Assembly: GCA_031256715.1 (NCBI GenBank)
Contig: JAIRQA010000077.1
Coordinates: 1-46,082 of the forward strand
DNA: 46,082 nucleotides
DNA from: Coriobacteriales bacterium
Lineage (GTDB): Bacteria > Actinomycetota > Coriobacteriia > Coriobacteriales > UBA8131
Reading direction: 5' to 3'
Shown here: positions 7,120-15,987 of the stretch, piece after piece
Layout of the letters: the number at the start of each line of letters is the position of its first letter
How positions within the stretch are numbered: the first letter of the stretch is position 1
Notes under the pieces: generated by a model
Database searches by the model: none
What the model was told of the DNA's origin: nothing
Seen by the model: the letters and a program-made list of their open reading frames with translations, nothing else
Made by a program: the position numbers and the translations under genes

Positions 7120-9657
7120 CTAACCAACTTTCTTTACTTCGCAAATATTTGTGTGCTGAGGGTTGCCCTTTGCAAAAGGCGATGGGCGATGTGTAGCCAA
7201 GGTGTTTATGTTCCCGCCTTTGTCTATGCGATCGCCATCCATATTGGCATCATGCCATGCACCCTGCGACATCGCTACAGTGCCAGAGATTATTCGCGAA
7301 GTAACCTTTGCCAAAAGCTCTACGGTGCCAAAATCATTGCTAACTTGCACGGTATCGCCTTGCTCAATGCCACGCGGTTTTGCATCGGCAGCATTTATCC
7401 ACAACTCTTGTGGGTTTAATTCCTTCATTGTTTCTATGCCACCCCATGAGGAATGCAAGCGCCCACGATAATGAAAACCTGAGCAAGCCAGAGGGTACTT
7501 CTCGGTCACTGTTTGAACGCCATACCACTCGGGAACGTAGGTGGGTATTGGCGTAACCTTGTCATCACTGGCAAATTCATGCGTCTCGATGTATGTTGCC
7601 AACTTCTCGGAATAGATATCTATCTTGCCACTCTGGGTTGTTAGCTTGTTGGCAATTGGATCCTCACGAAATGCCTTCAGCGCTATGTTTGCGCCCTTGG
7701 GATTAGCGCGGGTATAAACACCCATTTTTTTAGCCTCGGCGTAGGTTGGAAGTTTATCATCTTTCTTGCGCGAAACCTCATAAAGCTCTTCAATCCACTC
7801 GCTTTGACTCTTGCCCTCGGTAAACTCGTCTTCGATACCAAGTTTTTTGGCAACAAGCGCACATTGATCAAAACCGCTCTTGCGCTCGTATTTTACGCTG
7901 TACGGCTGCGAACCTGCAATCATATAAGCACCATCGCCGCCAGTACCGATCATCGAATCTTGTTCTAGACGGAACAAATCCGGCAATATAACATCACAAT
8001 ACTTCATAGAGTCGCACATAACGATATCTGTGCCAACAACAAACTCGCACTTGGTATCGTCTACCATGATGTCATGCACCCAATTTATGTCTGAGTTCTG
8101 ATTAGTAATGCAGTTGCCGGCATAGTTTACGACAAACTTAAAGCCGGTCTTTAGTCTCTCTGCGCCAGTTACGCCATCGCGCTTTTCGGTCATCTCTGGG
8201 CCACGATCTATGGCGTCTACCATAGAAAAAACACTGATTTGAGTCTTTACAGGATTTGTTCCAGCGGGAATGGTATCCATACTAATAGAATAAGAGCCCT
8301 CGCGTAAGCCATTGTTTGTTCCCTCAAGGCCAATTTGTCCGGTAAGAATAGGCAACATGCATATTGCCCACGCGGTAAGCTCACCATTGCTGCGTCGTTG
8401 CGAGCCCCAACCCTGAACAACATAAAGAGGTTTAGTAGTACCAATCTCTTTAGCAAGGCTTCTGATGCGCTCTGCAGAGATGCCGGTGATAGGCGCAGCC
8501 CACTCTGGGGTTTTCTGAACCATATCATATCCTGTTCCCAAAATATAATCCTTGTAGGATTTATTCATGCCCTTTGCCGACTCTGGCATAGTCTCTTCGT
8601 CATAACCTTGGCAGTAGGTGTGCAAAAACTCTTCGTCAACCATATTTTTGGTGATAAGTTCGTAAGCGACAGCGCTAACAAAAGCCGCATCAGTGCCAGG
8701 ATTAATGGGAACCCAATCCTCAGAATGCCCAACCGTCGAATCACTTAGGCGGTAGTCAAACATATAAATTTTGCCTTTAGTCTGTTCACGCATTGCCACA
8801 TAATCATGGTTAGAAACAGCACCGCCCTGACGAGTTTCGCAGGGGCTAGACCCAAAGACTAATATCAATGCGGCATCGTTTGCGGCATTTAATGTAGAGC
8901 CTGCGGCACTAGAACCATAGATGTAAGGAGTAATCCAGCTAATCTCTGCTGTAGAGTAGCTGCCATAGTAGCCAACATACCCACCTAAGAGGTTTAAAAG
9001 TCGCGGCCATGTGCGTCCGGTAGAGGCAGAGACACCTGTTGCATAGTTAATGTATAAAGCCTCATTGCCGTACTTGTCTATGGTGTCTTTTAATTTGGTT
9101 GCAATAATATCAATTGCCTCGTCCCAGCTAATTTGGGTGTATTTGCCCTCGCCTCTTTTTGTTCCCTCTGTGCGTTTTAAAGGATAATTAATGCGATCTG
9201 GATGGTATATCCACGAACGGTAGGAACGGCCACGCAAACAGGCGCGAGGCTGAATGCTATTAATGTCGTCATCGTCTAGTGAGTATGTCTCTACCTGAAC
9301 AATTTCGTCATCTTTTACATGCAGCTTTAAAGAACATCGCCCAGGACAGTTAATGGCGCAATGATTCCAGACAATCTTCGTTTCACTTTCTGCGTATGCT
9401 TGCGCAACCTTAGTTGTGAACTGTGGCAAATGTGGCAATGTGCCACCCAAAATGCCACCAGCGGCAGCCAAAGCCCCCAAGGCGCCTGCCCCCTTTACAA
9501 AACTGCGTCGCGAGACATCATGTGCGATGCCCTCGCTTTTGTTGTGCGGACTTAAGTCCAAACGCGCCAATGTGTCCTGTTGTTCACAATGTGTTGGTGA
9601 GCCATGTTGCTCACATCGCGAGCGAAGCATCGGATCTGATTTCACGCCCTTGTTCAT
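7120..9657 (-). CDS. dmsA: Molybdopterin oxidoreductase catalytic subunit, DMSO-reductase DmsA type
   Basis: Catalytic subunit of 845 residues that uses a bis-molybdopterin cofactor to reduce an S- or N-oxide (or related acceptor) at the outer face of the membrane. A Tat signal is clear: SRRSFVKGAG with Arg50-Arg51, then an Ala/Gly-rich hydrophobic stretch and likely cleavage after AQA/YAE. The N-terminal [4Fe-4S] cysteines are 100, 104, 108 and 140 (NHCAINCPGRC ... RACLRGRS). YGSYSTAEIS places Ser235 where DmsA has its molybdenum-ligating serine, so it is of the Ser class rather than Cys (nitrate) or Sec (formate). Strong ribosome site (ggaaggt) before ATG. First gene of the operon. The true substrate cannot be told from sequence; Eggerthellaceae have many paralogues for diverse acceptors. 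Confidence 0.93.
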   Translation of the reverse strand: MNKGVKSDPMLRSRCEQHGSPTHCEQQDTLARLDLSPHNKSEGIAHDVSRRSFVKGAGALGALAAAGGILGGTLPHLPQFTTKVAQAYAESETKIVWNHCAINCPGRCSLKLHVKDDEIVQVETYSLDDDDINSIQPRACLRGRSYRSWIYHPDRINYPLKRTEGTKRGEGKYTQISWDEAIDIIATKLKDTIDKYGNEALYINYATGVSASTGRTWPRLLNLLGGYVGYYGSYSTAEISWITPYIYGSSAAGSTLNAANDAALILVFGSSPCETRQGGAVSNHDYVAMREQTKGKIYMFDYRLSDSTVGHSEDWVPINPGTDAAFVSAVAYELITKNMVDEEFLHTYCQGYDEETMPESAKGMNKSYKDYILGTGYDMVQKTPEWAAPITGISAERIRSLAKEIGTTKPLYVVQGWGSQRRSNGELTAWAICMLPILTGQIGLEGTNNGLREGSYSISMDTIPAGTNPVKTQISVFSMVDAIDRGPEMTEKRDGVTGAERLKTGFKFVVNYAGNCITNQNSDINWVHDIMVDDTKCEFVVGTDIVMCDSMKYCDVILPDLFRLEQDSMIGTGGDGAYMIAGSQPYSVKYERKSGFDQCALVAKKLGIEDEFTEGKSQSEWIEELYEVSRKKDDKLPTYAEAKKMGVYTRANPKGANIALKAFREDPIANKLTTQSGKIDIYSEKLATYIETHEFASDDKVTPIPTYVPEWYGVQTVTEKYPLACSGFHYRGRLHSSWGGIETMKELNPQELWINAADAKPRGIEQGDTVQVSNDFGTVELLAKVTSRIISGTVAMSQGAWHDANMDGDRIDKGGNINTLATHRPSPFAKGNPQHTNICEVKKVG

Positions 9658-10060
9658 AACGACCTTCCTTTCTCTCCTTCTTTGGCACGCTCCCTTGCAT
9701 ATTGCAAATTACACGCATCACATACACTGCAAGCTTTGTACACCATGCGCATTATGCGTATGTCACTTAAACAGCATCTGCAACTTTTGCCATACGCTCT
9801 TGTACAAATAATGCCATTTGTGCTTCGTGCATTTTGTGCCAAATGCTAACCAATAAACTTCTAAAAGCATAGAAAATACCCAAACAAACATGTCACATAA
9901 ATAATGTGAACTTGACTTCCAATTTGCTATCATATGTATATTGCAGCAATTTACCTGCAGTTTTAGATATATTTTTTTTATGTCGAGAAGTGCTTACGGC
10001 TCAGACCTTCCCCCGTTTTTGCACAGATGTGCAACTAAGTAGCCTATGAACAAAAGTGTG
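9658..10060. promoter_or_regulatory. Non-coding region upstream of the dms operon, with inverted repeat 9893-9909
   Basis: This gap between dmsA and the tRNA holds no credible gene. It should contain the dms promoter reading leftwards. It has one clear inverted repeat, TCACAT-aaata-ATGTGA at 9893-9909 (perfect 6-base arms), about 240 bases before the dmsA start, which could bind a dimeric regulator such as the operon's LuxR protein or an FNR/CRP-type factor. Rightwards, ttgact (9912-9917) and tgtata (9935-9940) are spaced by 17, a possible promoter for a small RNA, but no terminator confirms it. Confidence 0.35.
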
Positions 10061-10136
10061 TGGTGCCCTCGATACGATTCGAACGTACGACACCAGCTTT
10101 AGGAGAGCTGTGCTCTATCCCCTGAGCTACGAGGGC
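10061..10136 (-). tRNA. tRNA-Arg (anticodon CCU), reads AGG
   Basis: On the minus strand a complete 76-base cloverleaf can be folded: acceptor GCCCTCG pairs with CGAGGGC, D arm GCTC/GAGC, anticodon stem CAGCT/AGCTG around the loop CTCCTAA, T arm GTACG-TTCGAAT-CGTAT, discriminator A and an encoded CCA end. The anticodon is CCT in DNA, giving Arg for AGG codons. No integrase or attachment repeat is visible next to it. The encoded CCA is normal for this lineage. Confidence 0.97.
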
Positions 10137-10441
10137 ACTAAAAAATATTGTACCAGAAAATTTATAACTTTTAAGCCATCAATAACACTACGTGATTCGT
10201 AAGCGATTCGCTGCAGTGCATCAAGTGCATTAAGTGCCTCAGATTGCCTATGTACGATTGCCCTAACCAATGCAGCAATTGTAATCAGTGAAATTAAGTC
10301 GGGTTCAGATTGTCACTTGCATGCTAGAAAAATTGTGTATAATATATATAGCCTGTTAGCTGGAACGCATATTATTGTGCTAGCATAAACAGGAAGTTTA
10401 TTAATAGCATCACAAGCATCATTAAAGAAGGGAGCATTACA
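10137..10441. promoter_or_regulatory. Intergenic region with divergent promoters
   Basis: About 300 bases without a gene. On the left is the tRNA promoter. On the right, reading rightwards, a perfect TATAAT lies at 10338-10343 with TTGCAT at 10317-10322 (15-base spacer, shorter than ideal), about 100 bases before the ATG at 10442, a likely promoter for the two genes that follow. Between them I see only short repeats of agtgcat/agtgc at about 10215-10240. Confidence 0.4.
10147..10174 (-). promoter_or_regulatory. Promoter of tRNA-Arg
   Basis: Reading leftwards, TTAAAA (10169-10174), a 16-base spacer and TACAAT (10147-10152) preceded by TGG form an extended -10 promoter. The -10 ends ten bases before the mature tRNA 5' end, so transcription would start almost at the tRNA itself. 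Confidence 0.6.
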
Positions 10442-10681
10442 ATGCCAGTAAAAAGAGGTTCATTAGCACTACAGAAAGCACTCGCCAACGAGAAAAATGT
10501 CGACCGTCCAACCGTCTACAAAGGTTTCTACATCTATGCAGACCAGTATACGGAGCTACTCAGGCTCTCTGCCGACAACAAGATTAATGGCATTGAGCCT
10601 TCTAACGCATCCGAGATGATTCGCGTTGCCTTAGACGAGTTCTTGGCCAAATCTGCGCGCACTGCCAGCAAAAAGAAATAG
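10442..10681 (+). CDS. Small ribbon-helix-helix-like protein
   Basis: Unnamed protein of 79 residues. After a basic N-terminus (MPVKRGSLALQK) the segment YKGFYIYADQYTELLRLS followed by NASEMIRVALDEFLA has the beta strand-helix-helix pattern of ribbon-helix-helix DNA-binding proteins, and the C-terminus is basic (SARTASKKK). Good ribosome site (gaaggga) and a candidate promoter upstream. It precedes the coiled-coil membrane protein by 55 bases on the same strand, so it may regulate that gene or act with it. No toxin-like partner is seen. Real gene with high confidence, function only inferred from the fold pattern. Confidence 0.75.
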   Translation: MPVKRGSLALQKALANEKNVDRPTVYKGFYIYADQYTELLRLSADNKINGIEPSNASEMIRVALDEFLAKSARTASKKK

Positions 10682-10736
10682 TAACTCACTTTTTTTAGAG
10701 CATCTTATTTAAACTACAAACAAAGCTGAACAGAAA

Positions 10737-11870
10737 ATGATTTACAAAGGACGTTACCAAAATCTATATCTTTATGAGGTTACCGAGCAGGATCTTATCC
10801 TGAAAGGTGAAGCCATGCAAGAATATAGCGTTGGTAACGTCCTTGTCTTTTCTGATCGAAAAAACATTCAATTTGGTAGCCAACTTATTAGAGCAGACGA
10901 CATGGAGTCTGCACTTGAATTCTTTCAAAGTGACCCTGATTACTCCAGCATAATGCAAGATGTCGCCAGCGAAGATATGCAAGATGAACAATTCACGTCA
11001 AATACAGCAGAACAATCTTTTAATAATCGCACTTTAAACGATTTGTCTTTAACGAAACTGTCAAACGATGACCCGCCTTCCGACGACTTAGAATCCATTA
11101 ATGCCCATTTACGAAGCGAGATTGAGAAGCGCGATGAACTCTTACGCGACATTAGCGAGAATCTAAACATTCAGCGTGATCATAATGAAGCATTAAAAAG
11201 TGCTCTCTTAGAGGCACAAGAACGGCTGACTGTTAACGACATTACTCAAGAAGAAATGCTTAGCGATCTTGAGAATATTAGTGCCGAAACTCAGACCATA
11301 GAGCTAACCTTAGAGCGCACATTAGAAGAGAAATCGCAACTTGAGGCTGAACTTGCCAAAAGCATTGCCGAGTTTATTGAGCTAAATTTTCAGAATGACG
11401 ATTTACGAAGGAGGTTAGATGAGCTTAACTCTAAAGTAGAGGCAAATTCGTCTTCAACCACACCATCTGCGTCACCTACAGCAACTCCTTCGGCTACATC
11501 TACGACTGCACCCACACAAACGCCTGCTTCTGCTCTAAACTCTATACCCACGTCTACTTCCGTGCCTGCCTCTGCGCCTACTGCAACGACTGCTTCAACG
11601 CCTGCTCATCCTTTTATTAATACGAGGCAGGGCAGCATGTACACCTTGCCATCGGGAAAAAATATTCAGGTGTATCATGAATTTCCGCGTCCCACACGCC
11701 GTAGTGGCACCGCCACATTTGCACTTGGCGTGCGCACGATCATCCGAACTTTTGCGCTGATACTACTAGGAATTTTAGTCGTTATTGCTGTCAGCGTCTT
11801 TGCCACTGCACAGGTTAACCACACATCCTTAGGTGATGCCTTAAATGCCTTGCTCGCTTTATTGGGCTAA
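10737..11870 (+). CDS. Coiled-coil, tail-anchored membrane protein of unknown function
   Basis: Not recognised. 377 residues in four parts: an N-terminal soluble domain (about 1-75, starts MIYKGRYQNLYLYEVTEQDL); a long acidic coiled coil (about 115-222, heptad-like Leu/Ile with many Glu, Lys, Arg); a Pro/Thr/Ser/Ala-rich linker (about 225-290, TTPSASPTATPSATSTT and similar); and one transmembrane helix near the C-terminus (about 342-364, FALILLGILVVIAVSVFA) with a short tail. There is no signal peptide, so the coiled coil should be cytoplasmic or held via the C-terminal anchor. The shape recalls cell-division or polar scaffold proteins, but no family signature supports that. It follows the ribbon-helix-helix gene by 55 bases and is convergent with the next gene. 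Confidence 0.75.
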   Translation: MIYKGRYQNLYLYEVTEQDLILKGEAMQEYSVGNVLVFSDRKNIQFGSQLIRADDMESALEFFQSDPDYSSIMQDVASEDMQDEQFTSNTAEQSFNNRTLNDLSLTKLSNDDPPSDDLESINAHLRSEIEKRDELLRDISENLNIQRDHNEALKSALLEAQERLTVNDITQEEMLSDLENISAETQTIELTLERTLEEKSQLEAELAKSIAEFIELNFQNDDLRRRLDELNSKVEANSSSTTPSASPTATPSATSTTAPTQTPASALNSIPTSTSVPASAPTATTASTPAHPFINTRQGSMYTLPSGKNIQVYHEFPRPTRRSGTATFALGVRTIIRTFALILLGILVVIAVSVFATAQVNHTSLGDALNALLALLG

Positions 11871-11895
11871 GGTTTTCTAAATTGATAACTTAGAG

Positions 11896-12855
11896 CTAAA
11901 AAGCCAAGCAAAGCGCGTCTAAGATCACAATAGCGTAGTGCTGCTCTTTGCGATCATCCAAATTTTCTAAGGCTTTAATAACTATACTTAGTTTATGTGA
12001 GTCTTCTGCTGCCATTGCCTGCATGGCGCTTCGCAAACGCAAAGACAAGGAATCATCCTCAACAAATTCTACAACACCACTTAGTTTTCGCTTAGAGCTC
12101 TCATTCATGTTGTCTGCATTTTCATCTATATCTTTAAGAATTAGCTCAACCAAAAGCATGTCTTTATCTGGAGGCCGCATCATATCTGCCGCACTTGTCA
12201 ACCGCGACGCCGATGTTGTTGCCAACGCAAGATTAGATATGCGATCGGCAATGGAACGTGTGTGGCTATCTGTGCCAAAAACGCAAACTGACACGCTTTC
12301 TAGCACGGCCTCGGCACGCGTGTATCCCAAAACGCGTCCGGCGACATAAACGCCAAGTTTGCCCTCCCAAACATGCCTCAGCCTAAGTATGGCATCCACT
12401 GTTGCCCCTCCAACAATACCATCGCAAACAAGAGCCATGTTCTGCTGAAAGTCCCGCACCGCACGCTCTGACCCAGGCCCAAAGATGCCATCTGTTGCAA
12501 CGGTAAATCCCATGGCTGATAAAGCCGCCTGCAACATATAAACATCGCGTCCAGAAAAATGAGGCATGCGTAAATAAAGCTGACGCTCACCTATATCCAA
12601 TGTAGCATCCTTTAAAGCCTGCCAAGTCATGCGATCTAGGGAGTCATTGCCAGGCAGTCTTTGACTAAGTTTAAAGGCAGCCAAAGCAGCTGCAGACTTC
12701 TCACCAAAACGACAACTGTCTGCTTCGTCGCCCAAATCGTGACCAAGAATTAGCAGACGCCGCTGTATTTCTGCTACAGAGACATCAGACTTGAAGTCAA
12801 ATTTAGAGTCAGATCTACTAAAGTTGCCAATGACTTCGTTGTTCACATTTGCCAT
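11896..12855 (-). CDS. Cytoplasmic protein with two peptidoglycan-binding modules, possibly CwlM-like
   Basis: 319 residues with no signal peptide or membrane segment. Two PG_binding_1 modules are visible: residues 24-84 (VAEIQRRLLILGHDLGD ... TWQALKDA) and 97-158 (FSGRDVYMLQAALSAMGF ... DGIFGPGSERAVRDFQ). The C-terminal half (about 165-319) has the place and length of an Amidase_3 domain but none of its zinc-binding HxxE/H signatures. Two N-terminal PG-binding modules plus a non-exported amidase-like part is the architecture of actinobacterial CwlM, a cytoplasmic regulator of MurA; that link is inference. It lies 47 bases downstream of the kinase-like gene on the same strand. It could instead be a fragment of a degenerated hydrolase. 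Confidence 0.75.
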   Translation of the reverse strand: MANVNNEVIGNFSRSDSKFDFKSDVSVAEIQRRLLILGHDLGDEADSCRFGEKSAAALAAFKLSQRLPGNDSLDRMTWQALKDATLDIGERQLYLRMPHFSGRDVYMLQAALSAMGFTVATDGIFGPGSERAVRDFQQNMALVCDGIVGGATVDAILRLRHVWEGKLGVYVAGRVLGYTRAEAVLESVSVCVFGTDSHTRSIADRISNLALATTSASRLTSAADMMRPPDKDMLLVELILKDIDENADNMNESSKRKLSGVVEFVEDDSLSLRLRSAMQAMAAEDSHKLSIVIKALENLDDRKEQHYAIVILDALCLAF

Positions 12856-12902
12856 CCTTTACACCAATTGTTATTCGCAGTCATCTTGTCTTAAACCTAT
12901 CT

Positions 12903-14030
12903 TCATTCATAATTGCCATCTCTTTTTGCATTTGTCAGCATGCTATCTTTTACCTCATTCAGCGTTAAGGTAAAGCCAAATGTCGAGCCATGCTCAGGTG
13001 CAGACACAACATAAATCTCGCCACCCATAAGTTCAACTAACCGCTTACAAATTACCAAACCCAAGCCAGTTCCACCAAAATGAGTGGCGTTGTTGGCACC
13101 TTTTTGCTTAAAAGAAGCCAAGATGTTATCAAGCTGCGCCTTGTTAACACCAGCGCCATTGTCCTGTACCTCTATACGAATAACACACAGATCTTCGTTT
13201 TTAACAAGACTGGCGCTCAGTTTTATTTTGCCACCATCGGAAGTGAAATCTATAGCGTTGCAAAGTAAATTATCTACAACTTGCGTTAGATATTGTGCAT
13301 CATATATCAAGCTAATAGGAATACGACTATCAAAAAAGAATGAGAAATCGTGTCGTTTCGCGTTTAGATGTGGCAAATTGGCACGTATAACATCACGCAG
13401 TGTGCACCAAAGATTGCCGGAAATCATGCATAGATGCAAATCGTCAAACTTTAGCTTAGACATCTCTAAGACATTGTCTATAGTTCGTAGCACTTGCCGT
13501 GATGACATGCCTATCTGCTCTAAAACTTGATCCTTTTGGGATGCTTTTTTTGCATCTAGGCCAACATCACTCATACAAATGATGGCATTCATGGGTGTAC
13601 GCATCTCATTGCTAGTGTTGATAAGTAATGTCGTGTTTGCCACGCTATCATGCTCAGAAATCCCATCTGCACAAATAAGCTCATTAGACTTCTTTGCCTG
13701 AAGAACTTTTACGGAAGTGTTGTCGGGTAATGGCAATGTGTTATCTGCCATTGTGTGTGCTTTTGTGTAACGAGTAAAAAGCATATAAAACGCCACAATA
13801 AGAAGGATGCCTATAATCCAGGCAGCAACATGAACTAGCACCGTAATGGTAGTTGACTCGTCGTTAATACCAGCAGCCTGCTGACTTGCGGCTAGCCAGA
13901 GCAAGACAATCACCAAGGCTGTCCACGCAATGGCAACCAAAATGAAAAATTTGGGGCTGGATGTATATTGCTTGCTAGTGCCCATCAATATCCGTCTTCT
14001 CATGTATTGCAGCACAGCAACACGCTGCAT
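12903..14030 (-). CDS. Membrane histidine-kinase-like protein with Asn in place of the phospho-acceptor His
   Basis: 375 residues: two transmembrane helices (about 28-50 and 65-86) with a short extracytoplasmic loop, then a dimerisation/H-box region and a C-terminal ATPase domain. The ATPase looks intact: N box QVVDNLLCNAIDF, G1 DNGAGV, G2 GGTGLGLVICKRLVELMGG. The H box reads TSNEMRTPMNAIICMSDV; the usual histidine before E-[MIL]-R-T-P is Asn141 (codon AAT, 13608-13610; one base from CAT). Autophosphorylation at the normal site is therefore not possible. No response regulator is adjacent; the neighbour is the double PG-binding protein. Start ATG has aaaggg before it. It may be a pseudokinase, or a non-phosphorylating regulator. 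Confidence 0.9.
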   Translation of the reverse strand: MQRVAVLQYMRRRILMGTSKQYTSSPKFFILVAIAWTALVIVLLWLAASQQAAGINDESTTITVLVHVAAWIIGILLIVAFYMLFTRYTKAHTMADNTLPLPDNTSVKVLQAKKSNELICADGISEHDSVANTTLLINTSNEMRTPMNAIICMSDVGLDAKKASQKDQVLEQIGMSSRQVLRTIDNVLEMSKLKFDDLHLCMISGNLWCTLRDVIRANLPHLNAKRHDFSFFFDSRIPISLIYDAQYLTQVVDNLLCNAIDFTSDGGKIKLSASLVKNEDLCVIRIEVQDNGAGVNKAQLDNILASFKQKGANNATHFGGTGLGLVICKRLVELMGGEIYVVSAPEHGSTFGFTLTLNEVKDSMLTNAKRDGNYE

Positions 14031-14190
14031 TGCAAGCCCTTTTCGTTTACAAGTCGTAAGCTATCACGCGTCAACAAGCATCACCACTAACGGTCGCGCA
14101 CTAACATATGTTACGCGTAAGCTAATCATAACAGAGTGGCATCATATTTATATAGCACAAATCAAAGTTGTTAACATGGGTTGCAAGCAG

Positions 14191-14300
14191 GTTTCTGTTT
14201 TGTGAGAGTTTCTGTTTTGTGTGAGTTTCTGTTTTCACGAAGTCGCTTGCAAATACTATCTTACGCAAAGCCGCTTGCAATTACTATTTTGCACAATGCC
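14191..14300. repeat. Short tandem repeats between kinase-like gene and hisE
   Basis: Three consecutive units of 17 bases starting gtttctgttttgtg (14191-14207, 14208-14224, then a partial from 14225), followed by two units of about 32 bases starting cgcttgcaa-tactat (from 14243 and 14272). The stretch sits just after the end of the his operon and before the kinase-like gene's divergent upstream region. No function is evident. Confidence 0.7.
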
Positions 14301-14314
14301 TTAAGCGCAGACAT

Positions 14315-14632
14315 TTAATGCATACGCGCATTAAGCTCGCCAGCTAACTCGCCTAAGCTGATGCCCTCTCTTTTTAACAAGACCAGCAAATGATAAAGCA
14401 AATCGGCAGCCTCGTAGCGTATATGATCGTGGTCGCAATCTTTTACGGCCAAGATAACCTCGGTGGCTTCCTCAACAATCTTTTTACACAAAAGGTCATT
14501 AGTGTCTGCTAGCAAGCTAGCAGTATAGCTTGACTTTGGCATTTGCTGTTGCCGTTCACTTATTGTTTGCGCTAACGCGTTAAGCGTAATACCGATGTCA
14601 CCAGATGTAATATTTGCTGTGCGCTCACCCAT
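14315..14632 (-). CDS. hisE: Phosphoribosyl-ATP pyrophosphatase
   Basis: Second step of histidine synthesis: removes pyrophosphate from phosphoribosyl-ATP. The MazG-like helical core is seen in [19 protein letters not shown] and [18 protein letters not shown], with the EE..E and the D metal-binding positions. I take the ATG at 14632 (105 residues): it overlaps the hisI stop by eight bases and has an excellent site (gaggagg) before it. The longer frame starting at 14659 adds nine residues and has no such site. It is the last gene of the his operon and a separate protein rather than a HisI-HisE fusion. Confidence 0.93.
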   Translation of the reverse strand: MGERTANITSGDIGITLNALAQTISERQQQMPKSSYTASLLADTNDLLCKKIVEEATEVILAVKDCDHDHIRYEAADLLYHLLVLLKREGISLGELAGELNARMH

Positions 14633-15110
14633 TGCCTTCCTCCTCAGTTTTAATTTCATTTACATTAGCCTCTATTTGTGTCTTAACGCCTTTAAGTGAT
14701 TCTTTGCTTATTTGTGACTTAGTGCCGTTTTGTACTCCTTGATCTATTGGCACTGCATCAACTAATAGCGCCTCATCGTCAATTAAATTTTCTTGTTTTA
14801 ACTCACGAAAAAAGCAGCTTTTTGCACCTGTATGGCAAGCAGGTCCTTTGCTATCTACCTGCACCAATAAACAATCGCTATCGCAATCATACAAGATCTT
14901 ATTTACTTGTTGAACGTTGCCGCTTGTGGCGCCTTTATGCCAAAGTTCGTTACGTGAGCGGCTCCAAAACCAGGTAGTCTTGGTGTTTAATGTCTGTTCT
15001 AATGCCTCTTTATTCATCCAAGCCATCATTAGCACTTCACCTGTATCATGCTGCTGAATAATTGCCGGAATAAGACCTTGTTTATTGTATTGTAGTTTTA
15101 TCGCTTGCAT
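14625..15110 (-). CDS. hisI: Phosphoribosyl-AMP cyclohydrolase
   Basis: Third step of histidine synthesis: zinc enzyme opening the adenine ring of phosphoribosyl-AMP. Signature motifs are clear: [36 protein letters not shown], the metal-binding DCDSDC and the zinc-binding [13 protein letters not shown]. The usual domain ends near residue 115; the remaining 45 residues are a charged, repeat-poor tail ([17 protein letters not shown] and on) of no known role. That tail is where other bacteria carry a fused HisE, but it has no HisE motif. It overlaps hisE and follows hisF by 108 bases. Confidence 0.95.
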   Translation of the reverse strand: MQAIKLQYNKQGLIPAIIQQHDTGEVLMMAWMNKEALEQTLNTKTTWFWSRSRNELWHKGATSGNVQQVNKILYDCDSDCLLVQVDSKGPACHTGAKSCFFRELKQENLIDDEALLVDAVPIDQGVQNGTKSQISKESLKGVKTQIEANVNEIKTEEEGNG

Positions 15111-15218
15111 TGTTTTCCCTTACCAGTTGCCAATAGCTAAATCTATAACTAAAACTAGTCTAACGCTAGCACATCTCGCATTTAGCCCATAAGTTATCTT
15201 TTGCCAATTGCTAACAAT

Positions 15219-15986
15219 CTAATCTAGCCTAACTGCAATTCCCTGCTTAAATAGGTACTCTTTTACTTGCCTAATTGTTAACTCGGCAAAATGAAAGACG
15301 CTTGCGGCAAGCACAGCATCAGCTTCTCCCTCTATTACTCCTTGAGCAAAATGCTCAAGCTTGCCCACGCCTCCAGAGGCAATCACAGGTATATTTACTG
15401 CGCGTGCAACCGCACGAGTCAGAGCAAGATCGAAACCATCCTTGGTGCCATCCCGATCCATAGAAGTTAAAAGGATTTCGCCGGCACCGCGTTTACATGC
15501 CTCCTTTGCCCAAGCTATGGCGTCAATTCCGGTATCTAGACGTCCACCATTAAGATAAACTGTCCACTTATCACCCGCACCAGCCACTCGCTTTGCATCA
15601 ATGGCACAAAGCACAGCCTGCGAACCAAATTGCAATGAGGCTTGTGTAATTAACTTAGGGTTGCGCACAGCGGCAGAATTTACCGATAACTTATCGGCAC
15701 CAGCAGCTATCATGGTGCGCATCGACTCTAAATCGCGAAAGCCGCCGCCAACAGTATAGGGAATATGAAGCTCCTCTGATGCTCTTGTTGCCATTTTAAT
15801 GGTTGTCGCGCGCCCTTCATGCGTTGCCGTAATATCTAAAAAAACAACCTCGTCTGCTCCTTGCTCATCATAAAAACGAGCAAGTTCTACAGGGTCTCCG
15901 GCATCACGCAGCTGAACAAAGTTCACACCCTTTACAACACGACCATCCTTTACGTCCAAACAAGGTATAACACGTTTTGTAAGCAT
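15219..15986 (-). CDS. hisF: Imidazole glycerol phosphate synthase, cyclase subunit
   Basis: TIM-barrel partner of HisH, which uses the ammonia from glutamine to make imidazole glycerol phosphate and AICAR. 255 residues, normal length. Landmarks: [20 protein letters not shown] with the catalytic Asp in the first strand, [14 protein letters not shown], the second catalytic Asp in [28 protein letters not shown], and [15 protein letters not shown]. One base separates it from the hisA stop (TAA-A-ATG), with its ribosome site inside hisA. Confidence 0.97.
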   Translation of the reverse strand: MLTKRVIPCLDVKDGRVVKGVNFVQLRDAGDPVELARFYDEQGADEVVFLDITATHEGRATTIKMATRASEELHIPYTVGGGFRDLESMRTMIAAGADKLSVNSAAVRNPKLITQASLQFGSQAVLCAIDAKRVAGAGDKWTVYLNGGRLDTGIDAIAWAKEACKRGAGEILLTSMDRDGTKDGFDLALTRAVARAVNIPVIASGGVGKLEHFAQGVIEGEADAVLAASVFHFAELTIRQVKEYLFKQGIAVRLD

Positions 15987-15987
15987 T

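Noticed and set aside
10061-10136. Integrated element at tRNA-Arg
   Set aside because: No integrase and no repeat of the tRNA 3' end in the flanking sequence.
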